Part shown: positions 1 through 7,599 of the stretch, piece by piece
Numbering within the stretch: position 1 is the first letter of the stretch
Layout: every line of letters starts with the position of its first letter
DNA from: Bacilli bacterium
GTDB taxonomy: Bacteria; Bacillota_I; Bacilli_A; RFN20; CAG-826
Direction: 5' to 3'
Assembly: GCA_022653695.1 (NCBI GenBank)
Contig: JALCSW010000001.1
Coordinates: 117,979 to 181,978, forward strand
DNA length: 64,000 bases
Notes under the pieces: generated by a model
Database searches by the model: none
The model's input: only the letters and a program-made list of their open reading frames with translations
What the model was told of the DNA's origin: nothing
Program-made: the position numbers and the translations under genes

Positions 1-542
1 CGAGGCTTATACGAATCCCAATGATCTTTCATTTGCCGTGCCTCATTTTAGGGTTTGGAGCCAAGGCGCGATACCACATTATCAATGAAAACGCTTTTGC
101 TTGGAAAAGGTTGGCGAACGGGTCGCCGATGAGCCAAAATATAAGACCAGCCAAATATGATTTCCGGCTTTTGCTCAGGACGAAGACCCCGGATGCGAAG
201 TTCTTTAGTATACGCATTTCATAAAGGAATAACGAAGTGATATTGCGATGGCCGTGAGCGGAAGCGGCCTTCAAAGCAAACAAGCGGTTCTTCGCATTCC
301 GGGCCCATTCTTGCAAACACGATTTTTCCTTATGCCTTGATCCATTCAAAAAAACAATCGGCCATCCAACGTGAAAAAGGATAGATAAAAAACCGCAAGA
401 ACCGCATTCGAGCTTTTTTGTTTTGCCAGCCAACCGGATTACGGACCCAAGCCGATGGGGCTCTTAGGGAATATCGCAAACCACGAAAAGCGTGGTTGAC
501 AATGGCTTTGGTATTTTGATGGCGACTTAAAAAGACGCTTAT
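1..542. other. Gene-poor stretch, possible decayed coding sequence on the minus strand
   Basis: I see no gene I can defend. The minus strand can be read as a protein-like stretch interrupted by stops (for example around 30-240), which could be a decayed gene, and an open 134-codon frame at 29-433 gives no recognisable protein. A perfect 7-bp hairpin (AACCACG/CGTGGTT, 479-497) lies just left of the ATPase relic and could be an old terminator, although no T-run follows it on either strand. Confidence 0.3.
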
Positions 543-1534
543 CTAGGCTTTCAGAATATTCAATGGGACCACATGTATTCCTCCCTCGATCGTATAAGAA
601 GGCCCGCTGGCGGTGACAATCATCATGAACAACGGTTCTTTCTCCCCGGATTCTCTGATTCTTTGTCTTAGGGATAACAGGTTCTTTCTCCCTTCATTAA
701 TGAAACCCTCCCCACCGAGTTTTGCCTCGATTAAGGCATATTTGCCATTATCAAGCCTCATAACTGCGCCACACTCAAACCCGTTGCTGTCTCGATAATG
801 CTCGATTTGCCCAGAAAGATATTGCGCGTAAACCGACAGATCCCTAATGATCATATCTTCAAAAAAGAACCTGAATGTCTTATGGTCGTTAAGAAGGTCC
901 TCAGGTGAGATCTTAAGAGAACCTGCCGCGATAGAAGCATCGACAAAATGGCGAGTCGGAGTGGTAATTAACGCGGTTTTGCTCCTTAATTTGGGTTCCA
1001 TGCATTGATGTCGCTTATAACGTAAAGATCGTTTAATGCCTCCACGTATTCATCGAATGTCGATTGGTCTAGCAGCCTATCATCGTTTTTGTTGATATCA
1101 TTCAACATGCTTTTTCTGCGCGCCGACGTCGAGGCGTTCCGGGCATAGCCTCATAAAATCATCCTGAATATTTCCGGCTTCTTGTTTCTGAATTTCCTGT
1201 TTTCGGAATTCTCAAAGGCAAAAAGGGTCATGGGGCGCATTTCCGCCGTTACGATCCTCCTAGACCCCGAATGGATGATTCCGCTCATATCGGCTGGAGT
1301 GGAGTTTCCTGTGAAAATAAACTAGCCAAATTTATTTTCTCTATGGTCAATCTCGGTTTTGGTCACGTTCCATAGTTCTGGCACGTGCTGCCGTTCGTCT
1401 ATCATCCGTGGATTGTCACCAACCAAAATGGCTTCTGGGTCGCTATCCACAAGTTTGATTTTCGCTTTTGTGTCGATCGCGTATTCGCATTTTGCATACC
1501 TTTCACTTGTGGTTGTCTTGCCACTAAAAAACAT
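543..1534 (-). pseudogene. Decayed AAA ATPase with C-terminal DUF4143 domain
   Basis: The minus strand carries pieces of one AAA+ ATPase of the DUF4143 family, whose members are common cytoplasmic ATPases of unclear role. The Walker A end (GKTTTSERYAK) is at about 1,490-1,525. A middle section with stops and frame changes follows. The last 152 codons (543-1,001) are open and match the family's C-terminal domain (EAKLGGEG, then IHVVPLNILK at the end). In the middle, the frame breaks after DHRENKFG at 1,322 and again near 1,160. The N-terminus before Walker A is missing and runs straight into the end of the neighbouring lipoprotein gene, so the junction near 1,525 looks like a recombination or deletion point. 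Family assignment is confident; the gene is almost certainly non-functional. Confidence 0.75.
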
Positions 1535-2114
1535 ACTGTTTACTCAATTCAAACAAAGTAACAAGATTCTCCAACGAATCACTGATAGCCTCTTGATTAC
1601 TATCAAGAGAAGTTAGGGTCCCCTTAGCAACCTCAGCTTGTTTCACGGAGAAAGAAACATCATACGTGTTTTCTTCCTCGCCTTCCTCGAAAGCAAATGA
1701 TACATCGCCCAATTCCCAATTGGCTAAATGTAAGGCTAAAACCTCGAATTGAAGTGCCATCGCGATAGAATCGTTATTGAGTTCGGCTTTCATCTCTTGG
1801 CCTTTAAAACGAAGATCGTATCTTTTAGCCCTTAAATCCTCTAAAGAGATTGGAACAGTTTCAAAGTAATATACTATATCTATAGCATCAGAATTTTGAG
1901 GTACCCAATATCTTTCGTGATTATATACTTTGAAGATGTCGTAAAAATTACGATATTCCTCGAAAGTATTAAACGTATAGCGACCTCTTACTAGCCCGTG
2001 TTCTCCGCCTTCAATAACATCAGAACTTTGTGAAACGGATGGAAAATTAGTACATCCTGTTAATAATATTAAAAACGACAATGAAAATGTCATTGGTATT
2101 CGAGTTCTCTTCAT
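1524..2114 (-). CDS. Small surface lipoprotein, function unknown
   Basis: This predicted protein of about 196 residues starts with a type II signal peptide (MKRTRIPM, a hydrophobic run, then lipobox LLTGC at about residues 18-22), so it should be anchored on the outer face of the membrane. The rest is hydrophilic and acidic, with no domain I recognise. I chose the start at 2,114 because AAAGGGG lies 12 bases upstream and the lipoprotein signal begins exactly there; the frame stays open further upstream but without a signal. The 3' end overlaps the broken Walker A region of the ATPase relic by about 10 bases, so the C-terminus may itself be altered by the rearrangement. Lipoprotein identity is firm; the role is unknown. 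Confidence 0.65.
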   Translation of the reverse strand: MKRTRIPMTFSLSFLILLTGCTNFPSVSQSSDVIEGGEHGLVRGRYTFNTFEEYRNFYDIFKVYNHERYWVPQNSDAIDIVYYFETVPISLEDLRAKRYDLRFKGQEMKAELNNDSIAMALQFEVLALHLANWELGDVSFAFEEGEEENTYDVSFSVKQAEVAKGTLTSLDSNQEAISDSLENLVTLFELSKQYVF

Positions 2115-2204
2115 AAATCTCATCATCCCCTTTAAACAACTACAAAATGACGATTCGTTGACTAAATTTAGTATAGCAATAATTGTTAGCGCTTTCAAAT
2201 TTTA

Positions 2205-2525
2205 GTACTTATTCTTTGCTGTTGCAGTTTTTAGTGTGTTTATCCCAGCCTCAATCTGAGTGGTGATTCAAGTATCGAGGTCTCCGAAGTTCCTGCTAAT
2301 GTACTCTTTGATGTCATAGTTAAGCTGGGCAAGAACGATGTCTTTAGCCTTGTTGAGTGCAGTGATTTGAGCGTCTTTAACAAACTCGCCTTCTTTCTTT
2401 GAAACTTCAACATAGGTCTAGAACACGCACTTTACGACATCCAAGACTATGGTAGTAGCCTCAATCAGGCACTTCTCGGTCTTCTTGTTATCAATCTTGC
2501 TGGATATCCACTTGATGAGCAAGTG
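2205..2525 (-). pseudogene. Relic of a small phage-type protein (holin-LLH-like?)
   Basis: One minus-strand frame reads as a coherent small protein (KTEKCLIEATTIVLDV, then KKEGEFVKDAQITALNKAKD, then QLNYDIKEYISRNFGDLDT) but contains an in-frame TAG near 2,419 and a TGA near 2,264. The composition, with a helix followed by Lys/Ala-rich helices and a terminal aspartate-rich turn, resembles the cytoplasmic part of phage holins of the LL-H type, but the membrane segment is not visible. I am fairly sure it is a decayed coding sequence and unsure of the family. Confidence 0.4.
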
Positions 2526-2627
2526 GATTATATATAGTCCACTTTTTAAAAAACATACATGCGTATGTATTGATGTAATAAATAATGTCGGTTTGTATAA
2601 AATCGTTTAACGAGTGCAACCCCTAAC

Positions 2628-2790
2628 ACAATCCATTTAACGAGTGGGCCATATTTTTCTCTAAAAAGTGCATAAAAATTTAATTTAGCATGGTCTACAT
2701 CAGTTTCTTATTTAAAAAGACGATATAACGCCGTTATTGGCGCAAAAAAGCGACACCCATTTGTATCACATTTATCGTTCTAATATGGTG
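2628..2790. repeat. tRNA-Leu downstream flank, copy A
   Basis: This stretch is a diverged duplicate of 4,308-4,470. Shared blocks include AATCCATTTAACGAGTG, a conserved middle, and TTTATCGTTCTAATATGGTG running into a tRNA-Leu 3' end in both copies. The two copies are best explained as the same flank duplicated by successive integrations or duplications at a tRNA-Leu gene. No gene is visible within it. Confidence 0.6.
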
Positions 2791-2842
2791 CCCACCCAGC
2801 CGGACTCGAACCATCGGATTTCTACCAGCAAAGAATTTTGAG
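2786..2842 (-). pseudogene. Degenerate tRNA-Leu 3' remnant (oldest scar)
   Basis: Read on the minus strand this ends in an encoded CCA and keeps a recognisable T-arm loop (GGTTCGAGTCC) and the anticodon-loop block (CTCAAAA, plus-strand TTTTGAG at 2,836-2,842). The acceptor and T stems no longer pair well. It matches the better preserved 3' halves at 4,467 and 5,108 and shares the same downstream flank as the 4,467 copy. It is not a functional tRNA. Confidence 0.6.
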
Positions 2843-2848
2843 TCTGAT

Positions 2849-3337
2849 TCAGTAGAAAAAGCCTTCTTCAATCAGGAGTTTCAATAGAGCCAACAGAGAC
2901 TTCCCATCCTTATCGTTTGGCAAGGAAAAAGCGAATCCGATGTCTTTTTCCTTTGAGGCAAGGATGTTCTTCCGATATTGGTCTTCACTAACGCCTTTAG
3001 CGTAATAAGTCGAAAGATAATCGACGACTCCGAAAGCCTCAAACGTATATCCTTTCAATTGCCCGATGCCAAAGCCAAGAGCGTCTTCCCTTTTCAGTTT
3101 CGTGGAGACGGACGCGCCTTCCGTGCTGATTTCGATATCGCATAAACCATAGATGCTGATAACCGGTATGGGAAAATATTCGATCCGAAAACCCCCATTG
3201 CCATCTTTGGCGTAGTGACCATTAAACCAACCGTCTGTGATTTTATAACGGCCTTTTAAAAAGCCTAATGAAGAGACAACTTCTTTTCGTTTTGAATCCA
3301 GCGGTTTATAGAATGAATTCAATTCATCGGTATTCAT
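2849..3337 (-). CDS. Hypothetical protein
   Basis: A 162-residue predicted soluble protein with no signal peptide or membrane segment. It starts with MNTDELNSFYKPLDSKRK and has a balanced, natural-looking composition, including a glycine/aromatic middle (GRYKITDGWFNGHY) and a leucine-rich end (LLALLKLLIEEGFFY). I do not recognise the family. The Shine-Dalgarno is weak (only AAAAAAGAT upstream). The stop codon lies beside the decayed tRNA-Leu scar, so the gene probably belonged to an earlier element inserted at that site. Intact reading frame and protein-like sequence support a real gene; whether it is expressed is unclear. Confidence 0.5.
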   Translation of the reverse strand: MNTDELNSFYKPLDSKRKEVVSSLGFLKGRYKITDGWFNGHYAKDGNGGFRIEYFPIPVISIYGLCDIEISTEGASVSTKLKREDALGFGIGQLKGYTFEAFGVVDYLSTYYAKGVSEDQYRKNILASKEKDIGFAFSLPNDKDGKSLLALLKLLIEEGFFY

Positions 3338-3700
3338 GATCTTTTTTGCCTAACATTTCATTACTATATATCAATTTTATATCCACTGATGCAATTGTTT
3401 CGAAAGCAATCGGGTTTCGTTCTCCCAAGGCAAATCCTTTGCACCTCTTCCGTCTAATGAAATGGCAAGAAGCCTGAGCGAAAAGCCCCCGAAACTCCGA
3501 ACGAGACCACCAAAATCCTCTCAGCGGTATCATTCATGAAAAACAAAAAAAACGCCAAGACTTCGTTGCCTCGTCGTTCATCGAATCTCACGATGGAACC
3601 GTACGACACATTTGATACAAAACGCACCCCCCATCGAAGCAAACAACCCCCAAACACAGTATATGGATCAAATGAATTATCAAAGGGTGCTCATACATAA
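3338..3700. other. Non-coding stretch
   Basis: Two short overlapping minus-strand frames (3,324-3,533 and 3,454-3,657) do not look like proteins and lack ribosome binding sites. A short block near 3,609-3,634 (CATTTGATACAAAACGCACC) recurs with changes at about 4,277-4,308, another sign that this region was built from duplicated pieces. Confidence 0.4.
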
Positions 3701-3824
3701 TCAGTTCTTTAATGAAGTGATTGGGACGACATAAACGCCATCAGGTCTTTTATATGCTGCATTAGACAGCCCACAAATAACACATAGTGTTTTAGCTGAC
3801 TTTCCTCCGGTTTTCTTTATATCG
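3701..3824 (-). pseudogene. C-terminal fragment of a second DUF4143 ATPase
   Basis: The minus strand from 3,824 to 3,701 reads as the last 40 residues of a DUF4143-type ATPase (KTLCVICGLSNAAYKRPDG followed by VYVVPITSLK and a stop). It is a different copy from the relic at 543-1,534, because the residues differ at many positions. The rest of the gene is absent: the reading frame is cut off exactly where the 23-bp tandem repeats begin at 3,828, suggesting that an insertion element end interrupted the gene. Confidence 0.6.
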
Positions 3825-3827
3825 TTA

Positions 3828-3895
3828 TCAATTCTGTTCCGAGTGTTTTATCAATTCTGTTCCGAGCGTTTTGCAAATTCTGTTCCGAGTATTTA
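3828..3895. repeat. Three tandem 22-23 bp repeats
   Basis: Three near-identical head-to-tail copies of a 22-23 bp unit with the core AATTCTGTTCCGAG start at 3,828, 3,851 and 3,873. Multiple terminal repeats of about this size are typical of IS21-family ends, and the repeats abut a truncated ATPase gene, so a relic IS21-type terminus is a reasonable guess. No istA/istB genes are visible nearby. Confidence 0.5.
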
Positions 3896-3945
3896 TTGCT
3901 TTTTTATATTATAAACCATCAAAATTATCCCAAGATGCACTGAAT

Positions 3946-4149
3946 CTTCATTAGGTGTTCTTCTTAATAGAATGATTTTTCTATGCCGCACTCTTTTACT
4001 CCAAGCCCAAATCCTTCTTCATTTTTATAGGCAGAACCTATATCAATATGAATATAACCAACGCTTGCAGCGTCTTTTACGCATATTGCAGTATCTTCGT
4101 TCTTGATTTTTTAAGTGCCAAAACCGATTTTTGGTACTTTAAATTCGTT
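3946..4149 (-). pseudogene. N-terminal relic of an aldo/keto reductase
   Basis: The minus strand reads KVPKIGFGT, a stop, then a frame-consistent stretch with GYIHIDIGSAYKNEEGFGLG and VKECGIEKS. This is the signature start of the aldo/keto reductase family (G-FGT; GY-HID--Y-NE). An in-frame TAA follows GFGT and another stop follows about 45 residues later; the rest of the TIM barrel is missing. Only the catalytic aspartate/tyrosine region is left, so the fragment cannot be functional. Confidence 0.65.
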
Positions 4150-4198
4150 CTTTATACTTGTTAACACAATCAAGTTTGAATTCTGATGTGTATTTCAT
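4139..4198 (-). pseudogene. N-terminal fragment of a transposase OrfA-like protein
   Basis: A good ribosome binding site (GAAAGGGG, 7 bases before ATG at 4,198) precedes a 19-codon reading frame, MKYTSEFKLDCVNKYKERI, then a stop. This is the typical beginning of an IS3-type OrfA helix-turn-helix protein. The frame then runs into the aldo/keto reductase relic in another frame, so this is debris from an insertion sequence fused to a host gene fragment. Confidence 0.5.
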
Positions 4199-4307
4199 GA
4201 AAATACCCCTTTCCTGTTTTTGTTCAGGATTAGGGGTACAGTTCATCGGTGAGATTTTTTAATCGAACTGCACGACAAATTTGATACAAAATGCGCCCCC
4301 CCAGCAT

Positions 4308-4470
4308 AATCCATTTAACGAGTGAGCCTTATTTTCATCTGAAAAGGACGCAAAAGCATCGATCCTAACACGATCAAATTTACCTATTAACTAAAAAAGC
4401 CACTATATAGCGCCATTTTATACAAAAAAATATGACACGATTTGTGTCATATTTATCGTTCTAATATGGT
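4308..4470. repeat. tRNA-Leu downstream flank, copy B
   Basis: Diverged duplicate of 2,628-2,790 (ATCCATTTAACGAGTG at the start, TTTATCGTTCTAATATGGTG at the end, running into a tRNA-Leu 3' half). An imperfect dyad of TATGACAC and GTGTCATA at 4,429-4,452 lies just past the tRNA end on the minus strand and could be the old tRNA terminator. Confidence 0.55.
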
Positions 4471-4522
4471 GCCCCAGGCCGGACCCGAACCGGCACGAAT
4501 TATTCATTCATTGGATTTTGAG
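4467..4522 (-). pseudogene. tRNA-Leu(CAA) 3' half, second scar
   Basis: On the minus strand this holds the anticodon loop (CTCAAAA), the 3' anticodon stem TCCAA, a long variable arm, a perfect T-arm (GCCGG/CCGGC around TTCGGGT), acceptor strand CTGGGGC and encoded CCA. Sequence from the anticodon loop to CCA is nearly identical to 5,108-5,163, but beyond the loop (from 4,523) it continues into unrelated DNA, not a 5' half. It marks the end of an earlier integration. Confidence 0.8.
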
Positions 4523-5107
4523 TCCCTTGAGTCTGCCAATTGTCGTTTGACTTTGGATTAAGACAATGAAGGCTTCTCCAGAAGGCATCGGAATTCCCGT
4601 CGGAAGCTCCCTTTTTAAGCCCCTCTCGTTTGACGTTGTTTTAAGGCGTTTTTGGAGGTCGTGCGAGAACATCATGCGAGAACGTTTCCGAAGAATCCCA
4701 CGGACGCGGCATCGGATGGCATTATGCGAGAACAAAGGCCGGCGTTATATTGGCCTAACCTCTGCCCGAAATCATTATAGGCAATATGGTAAATACATTT
4801 AAATAATATTGCGTTTTGCTGTAGAACTTTAACATTTTTGCTGAGGTTCTACATCATTTCCATGGTTTGCGATCAAAAACGGGCAAAGCCGAGACTTCAG
4901 CCGTCTCCGTTCTCGCATAAATGCAGTACTCATAATGTTTCGTGCGCGACATTCCTACGCTCGTATGCCCACGTTTGGGTGGACGATTTTTCCGCAATCC
5001 GCTTTCCGACCCCGTTTTCGGGCCTCATGTCGGAGATCATGCGAGAACATCAAGGCATACATAATCAAAAATAAAACGCCGGTAATCCAGCGTTTGTCCA
5101 ATGTCTT
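4523..5107. repeat. Spacer between two tRNA scars, with five copies of ATGCGAGAAC
   Basis: No gene is visible in these 585 bp. The 10-mer ATGCGAGAAC (once GTGCGAGAAC) occurs at 4,661, 4,674, 4,724 and 5,039 on the plus strand and inverted at 4,909-4,918. Five copies of one 10-mer in under 400 bp, between two att-like tRNA fragments, suggest protein-binding sites such as integrase arm sites of a deleted element. Near 5,083-5,104 a GC-rich hairpin (CGCTGGATTACCGGCG on the minus strand) lies just after the tRNA 3' end and may be its terminator. Confidence 0.5.
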
Positions 5108-5163
5108 TGGTGCCCCAGGCCGGACTCGAACCGGCACGAATTATTCATTCATTGGATTTTGAG
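5108..5163 (-). pseudogene. tRNA-Leu(CAA) 3' half at the left ICE junction
   Basis: The 3' half of a class II tRNA: anticodon loop CTCAAAA (plus-strand TTTTGAG, 5,157-5,163), 3' anticodon stem (5,152-5,156), variable arm (GAAT/ATTC), perfect T-arm (5,119-5,135), acceptor strand CTGGGGC (5,112-5,118), discriminator A and encoded CCA (5,108-5,110). The matching 5' half lies at 38,714-38,751. Between them is the whole element, so the gene is split at the anticodon loop. The rejoined acceptor would have six of seven pairs (A7 opposite C66). Confidence 0.85.
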
Positions 5164-5309
5164 TTTCTTTTGAATCCAACGCTGGAATGATATGCGTAGG
5201 AGCCTAGTCGCCTAGAACCGAACAATTAGTTCGATGCTATCGGGCTATTTCAGGAATGCCATGTATTTCTTGCGAACCTTGCCGAACCTAATTACACGGA
5301 GATTTTTTC

Positions 5310-5380
5310 GATTTTGAGTGGAAAACCTGAGTGGAAGACGTTTCCACTACTGAGAGTGGAACTTTCGGTGCGCTTTGGTG
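5310..5380. promoter_or_regulatory. Left-end cluster of GAGTGGAA repeats (candidate integrase arm sites)
   Basis: Within about 60 bp occur TGAGTGGAAAAC, TGAGTGGAAGAC, an inverted TTTCCACT, and GAGAGTGGAACT. The same core recurs inside the right end (TTTGAGTGGAAATT near 38,585 and inverted TTTTTCCACTCA near 38,626). Shared short repeats just inside both ends, next to the crossover site, are expected of arm-type binding sites of tyrosine integrases. Binding itself is inferred. Confidence 0.55.
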
Positions 5381-5509
5381 CAGGAAACTGATGGTTTCGG
5401 ATGGCTGTCGGTTGGCTTTTTGACCTAACCAATTAGCCTATGGATAATATAACATTTTTTATAGGGAACTTCTATTAGTTAAACTTTATGAAGTAGACTT
5501 TTTTTAGAT

Positions 5510-6637
5510 TTATTTTGTGGGAATATGAACTTCTAATATTTGACTGGTTGCTAATTTTATCCATTCGAGTTTTTGAAATTGTCTTTGAATTTCCATACCC
5601 CAATTAATGCTAATTTTATCCATCTCTTTTTGAATGTTATCTTCGGTAAGCTCGTTAATAGGTAAAGGTTTATTGAGTTGATAAATACTACCATGCCATT
5701 GCTCACTATTAACCAATCTGTTTACTTTTTCTTTAAAGGGAAGGTTTTCTGGAATTGCTTTTCTTAATCGATATTTGGCCAGTTCCCAAATTTCCATTAC
5801 CCTATCGCCTTTTTTTGAAGCCTCTTCCTTAGCCTTAGATAATTGGTCTATAAAATCTTGTTCTTTTAATTCTGGCTGACTTCTCCAATACTCATTTAAA
5901 GATTCTTCTTCCTTTTTTTGAGCGCTTTCAATTTGGCGATAATCAGATTCTTTATAATTTGCTATATAAGGACTATCGCTAACTATTGGGTTGTTGCCAT
6001 ACCAAATCTCTTTGACTACTGGGGGCTTTACTGAGAAAAGCCTAGAACCTATACTAAAGTCAATTTTTGATATACCCAAATAACTTGTAATAAATGAATC
6101 TTTTCGATAATACAAATTTAATAAATATAGAGCAGCCATAGCATTAATCAAAGCTTTAATATTTCCTTTTGGTAAAGAAACATATCTATCGTGTTTCACT
6201 GCTTGATAAGCTCTTTCCCAATAAGTCCCTTGCCTTTTGTGAGCTTCTTTAAGCGGCTTTAGAATAAAATTCTCTTCCTTTGTTAAATTGAATCCTGGGT
6301 AAACTACCATAACAACCTTGTTGTGGGTTTGCCATTTAATATCAATAAGTTTTAAACAGTCTTCATCAAAATAAATAGAATTATCTCCTCTTGCCTTTGT
6401 GCCTCCATTTTCAAAGTATAGTTCTTTTGATATTGCTTCTATTTGAACACAACAATTTACAAGTAAATCAGCAATAAAAGGAGAGAAAGTCTCCAGTTGA
6501 GAATTGCAAGGAGCATTTTGAGTTCCTTCTTTAGATGATAATTGTATTTCATCAGTTACAAAAATGTACTTAGTAACTTCAAGCACTTCTTTTTCTAAAT
6601 TTAAATATGTTTGCCAAAATATTTCTGATTTATTCAT
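5510..6637 (-). CDS. HEPN-like protein with an Rx6H motif (possible toxin/defence RNase)
   Basis: A 375-residue soluble protein. Around residues 130-180 it has the run WERAYQAVKHDRY followed by a hydrophobic helix (NAMAALYLLNLYYR). R142-x6-H149 fits the Rx4-6H motif of HEPN-fold RNases, embedded in helices as in that superfamily. The C-terminal third is Lys/Glu-rich and probably helical. It stands alone at the extreme left of the element, divergent from no other gene, with only about 350 bp to the att site: the usual place for cargo. A role as a toxin or antiviral RNase is an inference from one motif and location; no antitoxin partner is evident, and the C-terminal half is unassigned. Start at 6,637 has a weak upstream GAACGGAG. 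Confidence 0.55.
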   Translation of the reverse strand: MNKSEIFWQTYLNLEKEVLEVTKYIFVTDEIQLSSKEGTQNAPCNSQLETFSPFIADLLVNCCVQIEAISKELYFENGGTKARGDNSIYFDEDCLKLIDIKWQTHNKVVMVVYPGFNLTKEENFILKPLKEAHKRQGTYWERAYQAVKHDRYVSLPKGNIKALINAMAALYLLNLYYRKDSFITSYLGISKIDFSIGSRLFSVKPPVVKEIWYGNNPIVSDSPYIANYKESDYRQIESAQKKEEESLNEYWRSQPELKEQDFIDQLSKAKEEASKKGDRVMEIWELAKYRLRKAIPENLPFKEKVNRLVNSEQWHGSIYQLNKPLPINELTEDNIQKEMDKISINWGMEIQRQFQKLEWIKLATSQILEVHIPTK

Positions 6638-6706
6638 AATTTAACTCCGTTCTTTTAGATATTTCTTATTATAATTTTACTTCAAGCCCTAGGTAATATC
6701 TATGGT

Positions 6707-7321
6707 TTATAGATTGATCCTATATTTACTGAAAAACATTTTTTCGGCTTGCTTTCTGGCTTTAATTGCTTCTCTTTTTAATTTAAATCTACCAATAAGG
6801 TGATTCTTTCTGGCTAGCATAATCTGAGCAACCCACTGTTCCCTATCTTTGTCATAATGAACGCCTGTAAATCCAGAGGTATTGTTCTTATTAATCTTTC
6901 TTCCTTTTTTGATCGAGGATAGGCATGTACCATCAATAAAATCATTCTTTAAAGAAGAAACATTAGACTGATTTTCTTTGTTCTTGCATCCACATGATTT
7001 GGTCTGCCCATGAGTAAGACAAGTGGATGAAACGATACACTCATTGCCACAGTCGCATTTGCATCTTCACCAGGTCTTATTCTTCTTTCTCCCGTCTAAA
7101 CCAATTACCAAAAGTCGACCGAATCTCTTTCCAGTTAGATCTTTGATTTCATGCTTTAAGCAACCGCAAGATTTAGTGTGGCCGCTATGTAGCTTATTGA
7201 CATCTACTTCAGTGAGATTTCCGCAATCACATTTACATAAGAAAACAGTAGTTTCATGAACTCTTTCCCCTGTGTCTTTGATAACTACCAGATGACCATA
7301 GCGTTTGCCAATCTCGTTCAT
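6707..7321 (-). pseudogene. AP2-like/zinc-ribbon DNA-binding protein, interrupted by one TGA
   Basis: Reading through a single in-frame TGA at 7,067-7,069 gives 204 residues in one frame. Two Cys-rich units (CKCDCGN...SCGC) in the first half are followed by an AP2-like DNA-binding unit (NTSGFTGVHYDKDREQWVA) near the C-terminus. Proteins with this layout accompany phages and mobile elements and are related to homing-endonuclease DNA-binding modules. The full-length homologue at 37,461-38,276 has tryptophan where this copy has TGA (RWVCKCECGN against W-stop-RCKCDCGN), so this is a TGG to TGA nonsense change. TGA is a normal stop elsewhere in the window, so read-through is unlikely. The truncated 84-residue product would keep only one Cys unit and part of the second. 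Confidence 0.7.
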
Positions 7322-7333
7322 CCTAAATCCTAA

Positions 7334-7486
7334 TCAGCACTCTTTCATTAAAACGGCAACATAGGTATCAATCTCGTTGTTATAAACGACAGATACACAC
7401 TTCCATCCACTTGAACCCCAAGTATTAAGTTCAGCTTCTAGTGATGACTTACTCGATTCTTGAATAACTTTGTATTTAAAAGACAT
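7334..7486 (-). CDS. Small DUF4177-like protein
   Basis: A 50-residue protein preceded by a near-perfect ribosome binding site (AGGAGG, 8 bases from ATG). The sequence MSFKYKVIQ...LEAELNTWGSSGWKCVSVV matches the pattern of DUF4177 proteins (short beta-strand, helix, then GWelvsV strand). DUF4177 proteins have no established role and are frequent on mobile elements. It lies 12 bp upstream of the AP2-like relic and in the same direction, so the two were probably co-transcribed. Confidence 0.65.
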   Translation of the reverse strand: MSFKYKVIQESSKSSLEAELNTWGSSGWKCVSVVYNNEIDTYVAVLMKEC

Positions 7487-7574
7487 TTTCAATTCCTCCT
7501 TATTCAATATTAATAGGATCTTTCCTTTATTAATATTTTACCATAAAACAGCCTATAAATCAGCACTATTTGGC

Positions 7575-7599
7575 AAAAAAGGCACGTTTTTGGCGTGCC
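7575..7599 (-). terminator. Rho-independent terminator after the integrase gene
   Basis: On the minus strand the stop codon of the integrase is followed by GGCACGCCAAAAACGTGCC (stem GGCACG/CGTGCC) and then TTTTTT. It should end the long leftward conjugation/integration transcript. Confidence 0.75.

Noticed and set aside
29-433. 134-codon minus-strand frame
   Set aside because: No recognisable motif or ribosome binding site; a competing frame looks more protein-like but is full of stops.
3828-3895. CRISPR-like tandem repeats
   Set aside because: Units are head-to-tail without spacers; an IS terminus fits better.
4659-5048. CRISPR array from repeated ATGCGAGAAC
   Set aside because: Repeats are only 10 bp, irregularly spaced, one is inverted, and there are no cas genes.
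4566-5162. Several short open frames between the tRNA scars
   Set aside because: They span the repeat motifs and the tRNA fragment, and none resembles a protein.
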